Of a stretch of 64,000 nt of DNA, positions 27,788-35,381 are shown piece by piece (the stretch's first letter is position 1; each line of letters begins with the position of its first letter). The stretch spans positions 1-64,000 of the forward strand of contig NZ_JAAGVY010000023.1 in the NCBI RefSeq assembly GCF_010686655.1, written 5' to 3'. Made by a program: the position numbers and the translations under genes. The stretch comes from Cryomorpha ignava. Its GTDB lineage: Bacteria; Bacteroidota; Bacteroidia; Flavobacteriales_D; Cryomorphaceae. Below the pieces are notes generated by a model. The model did not search any database, had not been told where the DNA came from, and saw only the letters and a program-made list of their open reading frames with translations.

Positions 27788-27997
27788 GGTGGTACAGATA
27801 TATTTTATGCCTTTCGGCGAATGTGAAATTTGTACTATTGTGGGGTGGATGGATGGTTATATACGAACGAATTGATTTGGTTGATTGATTTGTGAAAGAT
27901 GATAGTAATATTCCAAAATTAATCTGTTCGAAAAGGGAGTAATTCGTTTTGCGATTACTCATGAATTCTGGAAGGATGAAGGATAATATACTTTATA

Positions 27998-28270
27998 GTG
28001 CCAGAGGCACGACCATTATTGTAGCCCAGGGTTTACGCCCTTCGGTTGTGAGATCGCTTCGCTAAGTTTAACCCTGGGTTAAGAATATCCCATACCACCA
28101 AAGTGCCAGAGGCACGACAGTTATTACACATTGATTTTCAAATTTTATTTTCTCGAACTAAGAGAATCAGGCAAAAACGATCGTGCCAATGGCACTTGTA
28201 AACTAATAAACGAAATTAACCACGGGTTACAAACCCGTGGTTAAAATAACTATCGTGCCTACAGCACTAA
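27998..28270. repeat. Cluster of short REP-like hairpins
   Basis: GTGCCAGAGGCAC occurs at 27998-28010 and 28103-28115, GTGCCAATGGCAC at 28183-28195, and CGTGCCTACAGCAC near 28254. Between them are CCCAGGGTT ... AACCCTGGG (28025-28078) and a 13-bp stem TTAACCACGGGTT ... AACCCGTGGTTAA (28216-28244). Such GTGCC-GGCAC hairpins are dispersed in many Bacteroidota genomes. They fill most of the gap 27663-28367, between the divergent adaptor and regulator genes; no gene is seen in it. Confidence 0.7.
28049..28069 (+). repeat. 21-mer GATCGCTTCGCTAAG, reference copy
   Basis: The sequence TGAGATCGCTTCGCTAAG followed by TTT lies inside the loop of the CCCAGGGTT/AACCCTGGG hairpin. An exact reverse-complement copy is at 8248-8268, also in a hairpin loop, and a 19/21 copy is at 5620-5640. 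Confidence 0.65.
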
Positions 28271-28367
28271 TAAGTTAAACCGCTATGAAAATACTATCAT
28301 CTATTTTGGAAAAATAACAATTCTCGTCAAACCACCATACTTTCATATCTTGCACCAATTTTAAAAA

Positions 28368-29705
28368 ATGCACCTTCAAAACACCAAAATATTAATCATT
28401 GACGACGACGAAGACGTCCTCACTGCCCTGCGTCTTTTGCTCAAGTCGAAAGTGAAAGAAGTCGTAGTCAGTAAAAATCCAAATCGCATTCAAAACTTGA
28501 TGGAAGCCACTGCTTTCGATTTGGTTATTCTCGACATGAATTTTAATAGTCTCGTAAATACCGGGAATGAAGGCATCTTTTGGCTCAATAGAATTAAGGA
28601 GATTAATCCCGAAATCGATGTGATTTTGATAACCGCTTATGGCGATATCGACTTGGCTATTCGGTCGCTTAAGGAAGGTGCTTCTGATTTTATAATAAAA
28701 CCCTGGCAAAACGAAAAAATATTAAATGCAGTCCAGGCACTTGTCGAGAAAAAGAAAAAGCAACCCAAGCTCAACCTGAACTCCGAAAACCCAATTATCG
28801 GCGACAGCCCCGCCATGGAAAACGTGTTTGTGAAACTGAAAAAAGTAGCTCCGACCGACGCCAACATTTTGATTCTGGGAGAAAACGGAACAGGAAAAGA
28901 TCTCGTTGCCCGTGCCATTCACGATAATTCGCTCCGTAAAAACAAGCCTTTTGTAAAAGTAGATGTCGGTGCGCTCACCGAAACCCTTTTCGAAAGCGAA
29001 CTTTTCGGGTATAAAAAAGGTGCTTTTACCGATGCTCGCGCCGATCGAAAAGGCAGGTTTGAGTCTGCTCATGGTGGAACGCTTTTTTTAGATGAAATCG
29101 GTAATATTCCCCTTCGCCAGCAGGCACGCTTGCTTACGGTTTTGCAAAACAGACAGGTCACTCCACTGGGCTCCAATGAATCTATTCCGATCGATATTCG
29201 CCTGATTTGCGCCACCAACTTGTCCATTGCTGACCTTGCAGATGAGAACACCTTTCGGAAGGATTTGATTTATCGGATTAATACGATAGATTTTACAATT
29301 CCCGCTTTGCGCGAAAGGGAAAGCGACCTCAATCTTCTCGCAAATTATTTCGTTGATTTTTACAGTCAGAAATACAGCAAAGGAAGTCTGTCTATGTCAC
29401 CTGAATTTTTGAAAAAATTAAAAGGGCACCCGTTTCCGGGAAATGTCCGCGAACTGCAATATGTTTTGGAACGCGCCGTGATCATGGCAGAGAAAGCCTC
29501 TTTAGCAGCCGACGATTTAACCTTTTCTGCAATTGAAAAACCGCTCAAAGCGGATGTGCAAAAAGAGACAAATCTCGATGCCATTGAACGAAATACCATT
29601 TACGCCGTAATCGAAAAAAACAACGGCAATATCACGAAATCTGCCAAAGAACTGGGCATTACACGCGCCGCACTTTACCGCCGACTCAATAAATATGAAC
29701 TCTAA
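28368..29705 (+). CDS. Sigma-54-dependent (NtrC-family) response regulator
   Basis: The 445-residue protein has a receiver domain (residues 5-125; acidic pocket DDDED and phospho-acceptor D56 in VILDMNF), a AAA+ domain (Walker A GENGTGKD 171-178, Walker B LFLDEIG 239-245) and a Fis-type helix-turn-helix at the end (NGNITKSAKELGITRAALYR). The sigma-54 contact loop reads GAFTDA (218-223) instead of GAFTGA, a change seen in Bacteroidota members. The kinase gene overlaps its end by 11 bases. It lies divergent to the transporter locus, where two promoters with paired boxes suit this type of activator. Confidence 0.95.
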   Translation: MHLQNTKILIIDDDEDVLTALRLLLKSKVKEVVVSKNPNRIQNLMEATAFDLVILDMNFNSLVNTGNEGIFWLNRIKEINPEIDVILITAYGDIDLAIRSLKEGASDFIIKPWQNEKILNAVQALVEKKKKQPKLNLNSENPIIGDSPAMENVFVKLKKVAPTDANILILGENGTGKDLVARAIHDNSLRKNKPFVKVDVGALTETLFESELFGYKKGAFTDARADRKGRFESAHGGTLFLDEIGNIPLRQQARLLTVLQNRQVTPLGSNESIPIDIRLICATNLSIADLADENTFRKDLIYRINTIDFTIPALRERESDLNLLANYFVDFYSQKYSKGSLSMSPEFLKKLKGHPFPGNVRELQYVLERAVIMAEKASLAADDLTFSAIEKPLKADVQKETNLDAIERNTIYAVIEKNNGNITKSAKELGITRAALYRRLNKYEL

Positions 29706-31044
29706 TAGCTACCGGTTTTCGATTTTTATTCGGGTTATGGCTGTGCTCATCTCCCTGCTGGTTCTGGCATTTGGCGTAAGCCTGCAAAACACCTACGCCA
29801 TTGTGGGTGGATCGGTACTTTCATTAATTTCAGTTTACTATTTGTATCGGTTTCAGGTGAAACGTTTTGTTGAGATGGACGACTTTTTTGAGTCCGTGAA
29901 ATACCGCGATTTTTCAAGGTGGTTTTCAGAAGAACACGGCCCCGCCGACATCCGCCGTTTGCACAGTGGTTTTAATCTCGTAAACAAAACCATAAAGACA
30001 ATTGACCAGGAAAGGCAGGCTCAACTTCTATACCTTCAGAAGATTTTGGAGATGGTGGATGTTGGAATTTTTGCCTACAATGTGGAAACCGGCAAAGTGC
30101 TTTGGGCAAATGATTCTGTTTTAAAAATGTTGAATTTCCCGGCTTTCAAAAACGTGAGCTTTGTTGAAAAAAGGAGTCCGAAAATCTACGACGAACTTTT
30201 TGAAACCTACCATTCAAACACCACTTCTGCAACGCTGGAAATGAATCGGGAAAAGCTAAAAGTATTGATTACCGATACGGTTTTTGAAATGGAAGCCAAC
30301 TCCTTTAAGCTCATCGTCATTCAAAATATTGAAGATACGCTGAACAGAAATGAGAGTGAAGCCTGGAAAAAACTGCTAAGCGTAATGACCCACGAAATCA
30401 TGAATAGCATTGCGCCGATTTCATCACTTGCCGAAACCCTTCAGCTAAACATCCAGAACAGTATCGAAAACCCCAGCTCTGAAAAACTGGAACTGGAAGA
30501 TGTAAACGCCGGCCTGAGAAGCATTAAAAAACGAAGCGAAGGCTTGATGAAGTTTGCAAAGACATACAGAACCTTGAACAAGGTAACCCATGTAAACAAA
30601 GAGCGCATTGAAGCATCCAGCCTGTTTAGCAGTATACATGCCTTGATGAAACCATCGCTGGAAGAAAAGTCTGTAGAACTCCATTTCGACCTCACCGATC
30701 AGAAACTCATTTTTGAAATTGATTCTTATTTGATAGAGCAGGTGCTAATCAACGTCATTTTAAACGCCATAGATGCCACTGAAAATGTTGCCAATCCACA
30801 AATCACGGTTTCTGCCGGATTGAATCACAAAGGCATTGAGCAAATAAGAATCATGGACAATGGAAAAGGCATTCCTGCAGAAATAGCCGACAGTATTTTC
30901 ATTCCATTTTTCAGCACCAAAAAAACCGGAAGCGGTATTGGCTTGAGCCTTTGCAAACAGATCATGACTTTGCACGAAGGAAAAATACAGTTGAATAGTG
31001 AAGTTGGGGTTGGGACTGAGGTGGTTTTGACTTTTCGGAATTAG
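29695..31044 (+). CDS. PAS-containing sensor histidine kinase (NtrY-like)
   Basis: The 449-residue kinase has two membrane segments at about residues 11-28 and 33-50 with almost no periplasmic loop, a linker, a PAS-like domain (about 110-215), the phospho-acceptor H233 in SVMTHEIMNSIAPIS, and an ATPase domain with the N box LINVILNAIDAT, G1 DNGKGIP and G2 GSGIGLSLC. With so little exposed outside, it probably senses a signal in or near the membrane. It overlaps the response-regulator gene and is its evident partner. Confidence 0.95.
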   Translation: MNSNSYRFSIFIRVMAVLISLLVLAFGVSLQNTYAIVGGSVLSLISVYYLYRFQVKRFVEMDDFFESVKYRDFSRWFSEEHGPADIRRLHSGFNLVNKTIKTIDQERQAQLLYLQKILEMVDVGIFAYNVETGKVLWANDSVLKMLNFPAFKNVSFVEKRSPKIYDELFETYHSNTTSATLEMNREKLKVLITDTVFEMEANSFKLIVIQNIEDTLNRNESEAWKKLLSVMTHEIMNSIAPISSLAETLQLNIQNSIENPSSEKLELEDVNAGLRSIKKRSEGLMKFAKTYRTLNKVTHVNKERIEASSLFSSIHALMKPSLEEKSVELHFDLTDQKLIFEIDSYLIEQVLINVILNAIDATENVANPQITVSAGLNHKGIEQIRIMDNGKGIPAEIADSIFIPFFSTKKTGSGIGLSLCKQIMTLHEGKIQLNSEVGVGTEVVLTFRN

Positions 31045-31045
31045 G

Positions 31046-31166
31046 GTATGTCTGGCCATAAAGCCCAATATCTGCGTTATGCTCGATTGGAAAACAGTCA
31101 TTTACAAATGTAAACTCCTTGATTTTCACATCTTCACAAGCCTTGAACTTTATGACCTAGACATAC
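31046..31166 (-). repeat. MITE-like interspersed element, copy C
   Basis: GTATGTCTGGCCATAAAG at the left end and, reading inward from the right, GTATGTCTAGGTCATAAAG form imperfect inverted ends of about 20 bp. The core on the minus strand is AAAATCAAGGAGT, hairpin TTTAC-ATTT-GTAAA, TGACTGTTTTC. It fills the gap 31045-31210 and directly follows the kinase gene. Confidence 0.65.
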
Positions 31167-31210
31167 AATTTGGACGACGGACACTAAATAGTTTAAAGAT
31201 TTCTCATCTG

Positions 31211-31465
31211 TTACGATGCCCTTTTCTCTTTCAATATTCTTAGATTTTCCAAATCAGTTTCCAAATCTTCGATGTCGTACTTAACGTAAACATCTCTTTT
31301 CGCCAATTGCTTTTGAAAAGAAATTTGGTCAAGCTGAGCTAAGTTTCTGGCTTGCCCCATAGATAGCCTGCTAGTATCGTATAGATGAACTGCAATTTCT
31401 ATTGTCAACTCTTCGGCGGTTATTTCCGCCTTCTCTAAAATGTCTTTTTTAATCAAGAGATCCAT
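31211..31465 (-). CDS. UPF0175-family small protein (antitoxin-like)
   Basis: The 84-residue protein has the UPF0175 layout: an N-terminal helix-turn-helix-like part with RLSMGQARNLAQLDQISFQK and an acidic tail VKYDIEDLETDLENL. Members commonly stand just upstream of a DUF3368 PIN-like toxin gene and are thought to be antitoxins. Here no DUF3368 gene follows; the downstream gap holds repeat copy C and then the convergent kinase gene. It is therefore an orphan or a remnant. The ATG at 31465 gives the family N-terminus. Confidence 0.75.
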   Translation of the reverse strand: MDLLIKKDILEKAEITAEELTIEIAVHLYDTSRLSMGQARNLAQLDQISFQKQLAKRDVYVKYDIEDLETDLENLRILKEKRAS

Positions 31466-31545
31466 AACTCAATTTTAAATTAAGGATACTGAATTTGGCG
31501 ATGTATTCCAATTTATGTCTTACCTAAGAAACCGTGTAGCTGCTA

Positions 31546-31773
31546 TTAGTGCCATCTATCAAAACGTTTCATTATCTCTTCATTAGAAATATATTCGCCT
31601 TTATCCGCCTGGTCTAATCCTGTTTTGATTTCTTCTTGCTCTACTTTTGACATTGCACTCCACCAGTCTTCTTGCTCTGCTTCTAACAGAGCTTTAATTT
31701 TAATCAATAAACTTTCTTTTTGCGTTTGAAGCAAAAGCTGCATTAACTCTAATTTAGTGGCTTCGATGTTCAT
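31546..31773 (-). CDS. Small antitoxin-like protein
   Basis: The 75 residues begin MNIEATKLELMQLLLQTQ, go on with a helical middle, and end with GLDQADKGEYISNEEIMKRF, the pattern of small Bacteroidota proteins that stand before RelE/ParE toxin genes and are annotated as antitoxins. I use the ATG at 31773; the frame is open to 31848, but those 25 residues lack the family look. No RelE/ParE frame lies downstream, only the UPF0175 gene after 80 bases. So two antitoxin-like genes stand together without a toxin. Confidence 0.7.
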   Translation of the reverse strand: MNIEATKLELMQLLLQTQKESLLIKIKALLEAEQEDWWSAMSKVEQEEIKTGLDQADKGEYISNEEIMKRFDRWH

Positions 31774-31869
31774 AGTCACAATATTTTCTTTGACCGATAT
31801 CATTTTTATAGGCAGATCCGATTGACCGATAGTCAGCCATAAATTCACCAGGTTATTTTCATTTCAACC

Positions 31870-31904
31870 AAAAAAGCCCCACACCAATTAAGGCGTGAGG
31901 CTTT
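31870..31904 (-). terminator. Terminator of the T9SS cargo gene at 31934
   Basis: On the minus strand AAAGCCTCACGCC pairs with GGTGTGGGGCTTT and is followed by a T run (TTTTTT). It begins about 30 bases after the stop codon of the minus-strand cargo gene. Confidence 0.85.
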
Positions 31905-31933
31905 ACTGAATTCTCACTACTTACTCTTTAATT

Positions 31934-34585
31934 TTACTGTTTCACAATTCGTTGAGTCGCGTTGATATAATCAGACTGTAGACTCAAAACATACACTCCT
32001 TTACTAAGGTTTGAAAGATCAAGTACCGAAGGCTGACCCTTAATAAAAGAACCTGACCCTTGAGCATAAACCATCTTACCGTTCATGTTGAATATTCGAA
32101 TGGCAACTCCTTCTAAATTATCAGCTCCCGTAGGTACAATATTCAAGTAATCGGCAGTTGGGTTAGGGTATACCTGAATGCCACCTTTTTCAATGTCGTC
32201 AACACCCAATGGATTGAGCAATTCGATAAAAATTTTGTCTTCATCCATGCATCCCGTTTCAGAATAAACCTGAACTGAAATTGTGGTTGATTCTGTAACC
32301 TCAACCATTATCTCATTATCGGTCTCGCCGGTACTCCACAGATAAGTTGCACCGGCATCATCGCCCGCTGTAAGCGTTACCATAGTTCCTTCCGTGGCCT
32401 CAATATCGTCTCCTAAATTCACTAAAGGATTCGCAAACACCAGCAATTCTACTGAAACGCTCGCTTCATTTCCGGAAGCATCAGTAGCCAGATAAGTAAG
32501 CGCATATTCGCCTTGAGTGAGGAAATATCCCGGTACAGGACCATCAATTTGCTCAAGCTGTGCAGAGCAATTGTCTGAAACGATGATTGAAACAGATTCT
32601 AAAATTCCTTCACACATTTGTATCGGCTCGGGCTGAATAATTTGTGGTGCCATTTTATCAACCACACTCACACTGAAGCTTGTGCTGCTGGCATTTCCTG
32701 AAAAGTCGCTCACAGTCATTACAATAATTGAGCTACCTAAATCTTCACAACTAAACTGTGTTTTGCTCAAAGTATGGCTTACGATTCCGCAATTATCTCT
32801 CTCCCTCATATCAAGCATTTCCGATGTTAATACCGCCATACCATCGTGATTGAGCTCGATTTCAATATCCATGACTTCAATTTCCGGATAAGATCTATCA
32901 ACCACATTTACCAAGAGTGTTTTCTGCGCACTATTTCCATAAATATCAGTAACCAAAATCTGTGTCGAAGTTCCTTCCTGCAAGCTCTCGCATGAATAAG
33001 ACTGTGTTTGGATTTCTACTTCGGCAATTGCACAATTATCGCTTGCGTATGGAAGCACCATGTTTTGCGAAAGAAAAGAAACACCTTCATCATTCAATTC
33101 GAGTTCAATACTTTCAAGAAAGAAATCTGGCTTTATAGTATCAAGAACGGTAATTGTAGTGGTGGCTGTGGCCTGGCAATTATTAGCATCGGTCGCCAAC
33201 ACTTCATAATCTCCCGCATTTAAATTGCTGTAAGTGGCATCTGCGGGGCCGTCTGTCCAGTGAAATACAAAGGGCGCTGTTCCGTTTGTTGCAGAGGCAG
33301 TCAAAACACCATCACTACTATTTATGCAGTTGGCGTCAGTAACCGTAAAAGTTATTTCAGGATTTCCGGCTGTTGTAATATCTGCGTTTGTAACATTCAT
33401 AAATACAGCATTTGTATCTTCAAGCACGAAATAAGTTTTGTAAGTTGTATTTGGCAGTAGCCCTGAAATACTAAACACATAGGTCGAATCTGTAGTCATA
33501 GCCTGAGATAAAGCGCTTATTGGTGTAACTCCGCCATAAGCTACTCCTGCCTTAATCTGTTCAGCATCGGGGGCTACCGCTCCATCAGGAACGGTCATTA
33601 AATACCCTGTGCCCTGCACATTAGATTGTGCTTCATACACAGCACTGTTGCAAGTTACATTTCCAAGTCCTCCGGCAGCGACGGCTACTTGGCTTATCAA
33701 CGCATCAAGGTCAGTCAAATTGGCCGCGGCATAATACCATATAAATTCATCGCTCTCTTCCGGGGCCAAATCATTCATTCGTACATATATTCCATAGCTC
33801 CCATCATTTGTCACAGAAATTGGTGCGGACGAAGGGTTTTGATAGAGCACATTATCCCACGAGCAGCAATTGTTAATAATTGTCTGCGTGCGGTCTGAAG
33901 TAGAGAAGAATAAGACTCCCTCTTGAGCCGTTTTTATGCGAATAGCCTTTGCCTGATCTGTCGCATTTGCTATTAAGGCAAAATTTCCGCCTTCTAAATT
34001 TCCTCTTTCTTTAAGTGGTTCATCTATACCACCTACATAATCATCACGCGTGCCTATCCAGTAGCGCAGGTTTGGTGCACTCACAGACCCTATGTTAGTA
34101 ATCTTAGTTTTTATGGTAATAAAACAAGAAGATGCAATGGTATAGGTGTTTTCTACTTCTAGTACTCTTCCATCAGCCGAAAGCGTACCCGTAGAAATAA
34201 TTTGACCACTACCCGCGCCGGATGTACCAGTAATATATTCAAAACCAGAGGTATTGACTATTTGGTTGGTCAATGCACAATCTGATATGCGTGTACCTTG
34301 TGTATTCCAGTCATCGGTACCGTCACCACCGAAAGCAATTGTTTCGTTGAGTGAAATATTTGAAAAAGTAAGTCGCCTCCAACTGCTGTGTTGAACGCTA
34401 TAATAAAAGGGCTGCTGAAGATTACCGGTGGCATTCACCGAGTTTTGACTACCATTTCCAAAACGCAGCTTTCCATTTTCAATAACGGTTTGTGCGCTGC
34501 CTTGCATAGATACCATTCCAAGTAATACTAGCAGTACAAACTTGAGTGACGTGGATCGTAAGTTGAGTTGTAGATTTCTTTCCAT
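31934..34585 (-). CDS. Secreted T9SS type A cargo with SprB-like and HYR-like repeats
   Basis: The 883-residue protein has a signal peptide (about 1-32, ending GSAQ), an unassigned beta-rich region (to about 410), a SprB-repeat-like unit (VTDANCINSSDGVLTASATN ... NNCQATATTTITV), three HYR-like repeats each with a SDNC or similar block (ASDNCAIAEVE, RERDNCGIVSH, SDNCSAQLEQ), an Ig-like unit (LGDDIEATEGTMVTLTAG), and a type A sorting tail from VYPNPTADYLNIVPTG to RIVKQ. It should be exported by T9SS and attached to the cell surface. The ATG at 34585 is used; a TTG at 34612 is less likely. Confidence 0.88.
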   Translation of the reverse strand: MERNLQLNLRSTSLKFVLLVLLGMVSMQGSAQTVIENGKLRFGNGSQNSVNATGNLQQPFYYSVQHSSWRRLTFSNISLNETIAFGGDGTDDWNTQGTRISDCALTNQIVNTSGFEYITGTSGAGSGQIISTGTLSADGRVLEVENTYTIASSCFITIKTKITNIGSVSAPNLRYWIGTRDDYVGGIDEPLKERGNLEGGNFALIANATDQAKAIRIKTAQEGVLFFSTSDRTQTIINNCCSWDNVLYQNPSSAPISVTNDGSYGIYVRMNDLAPEESDEFIWYYAAANLTDLDALISQVAVAAGGLGNVTCNSAVYEAQSNVQGTGYLMTVPDGAVAPDAEQIKAGVAYGGVTPISALSQAMTTDSTYVFSISGLLPNTTYKTYFVLEDTNAVFMNVTNADITTAGNPEITFTVTDANCINSSDGVLTASATNGTAPFVFHWTDGPADATYSNLNAGDYEVLATDANNCQATATTTITVLDTIKPDFFLESIELELNDEGVSFLSQNMVLPYASDNCAIAEVEIQTQSYSCESLQEGTSTQILVTDIYGNSAQKTLLVNVVDRSYPEIEVMDIEIELNHDGMAVLTSEMLDMRERDNCGIVSHTLSKTQFSCEDLGSSIIVMTVSDFSGNASSTSFSVSVVDKMAPQIIQPEPIQMCEGILESVSIIVSDNCSAQLEQIDGPVPGYFLTQGEYALTYLATDASGNEASVSVELLVFANPLVNLGDDIEATEGTMVTLTAGDDAGATYLWSTGETDNEIMVEVTESTTISVQVYSETGCMDEDKIFIELLNPLGVDDIEKGGIQVYPNPTADYLNIVPTGADNLEGVAIRIFNMNGKMVYAQGSGSFIKGQPSVLDLSNLSKGVYVLSLQSDYINATQRIVKQ

Positions 34586-34619
34586 ATCTTTCGTTGTTTG
34601 AGGTTCTTTCAAGACTATT

Positions 34620-35136
34620 TTATTTCGATAAATTTTGCTTCTCCCAGTTTTGGGCAGACTTGCGCAGCTTAATCACCTTTGACTCACTCACTTTACCTTC
34701 TCCGTTCTTCTGATGAATGGTTACTACCGCTTCACAACTTGTCCCTTTTTTGTCAAAACCATCTATTGTGAGATAAATATGGAATGGTTATGTCCATCAG
34801 TTCATATTTGGTTAGAACTTTAACTTCCTTTCCAAAAACTTCAAAATCGGCCATACCTTCTTCAAACTGGTCTAAATCCATAATGTAAAGGGTGTTGCTA
34901 CTGTAGCTTTTCAGCATTTCAGCATGACCAGAATTTTCAAGAAGTGCGCGTACTACTTCTGTATCGTTTCTGTTTATTTTACTGTCTATTACTTTCGTGA
35001 ATAAGGCCAATTCATTGGACGTATTTAATGGCGAAGGTGATTCTTGAGAAACCTGAGAGACTGCGGGCATAGCAAAATGAAATAGGAAAATAATAATGCT
35101 GGTCGCAATAGAAGCTTGGGGGATGTTTTTTTTCAT
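34620..35136 (-). pseudogene. Small secreted protein gene broken by one frameshift
   Basis: The first frame (35136 to 34753) gives 127 residues with a signal peptide (about 1-29, ending AVSQ) and stops soon after ELMDITIPY. One frame over, reading continues without a stop from about 34,770 to a TAA at 34620-34622, beginning IYLTIDGFDKKGTSCEA and including VVTIHQKNGEGKVSES. The join ITIP-IYLTIDGF reads like one beta-rich protein of about 171 residues. A single-base loss (or two-base gain) near 34,770 explains it; a read error is equally possible. Product unknown; it lies 34 bases before the T9SS cargo gene. Confidence 0.6.
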
Positions 35137-35381
35137 CTTTCTTCAGAGATTGTTCTGGTATGAATACAGAAAAATGCAAACTGAAGTTCAGGATATTAGC
35201 TTAGTTTGAATTGAGAATCGATAAGATTTATAAATTCACCTATGGATAGCATAATAGATACCAGACGAAAGGCCCGAACAATTAATATGAATCTAGAGAA
35301 TAGGGCGTTATGGGAATTGAACGCAGAGCGAAGCCTAGAAATTTTATTATTAATGCAGAAGGACTCTGACTTTTTTAGTAG

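Noticed and set aside
27663-27962. N-terminal extension of the adaptor protein
   Set aside because: The 100 extra codons run over the sigma-54-type promoter and both enhancer boxes and have no domain; ATG 27662 gives the usual membrane-anchor start.
27998-28270. CRISPR-like repeats upstream of the regulator
   Set aside because: Repeats are short self-complementary hairpins of several types with irregular spacing.
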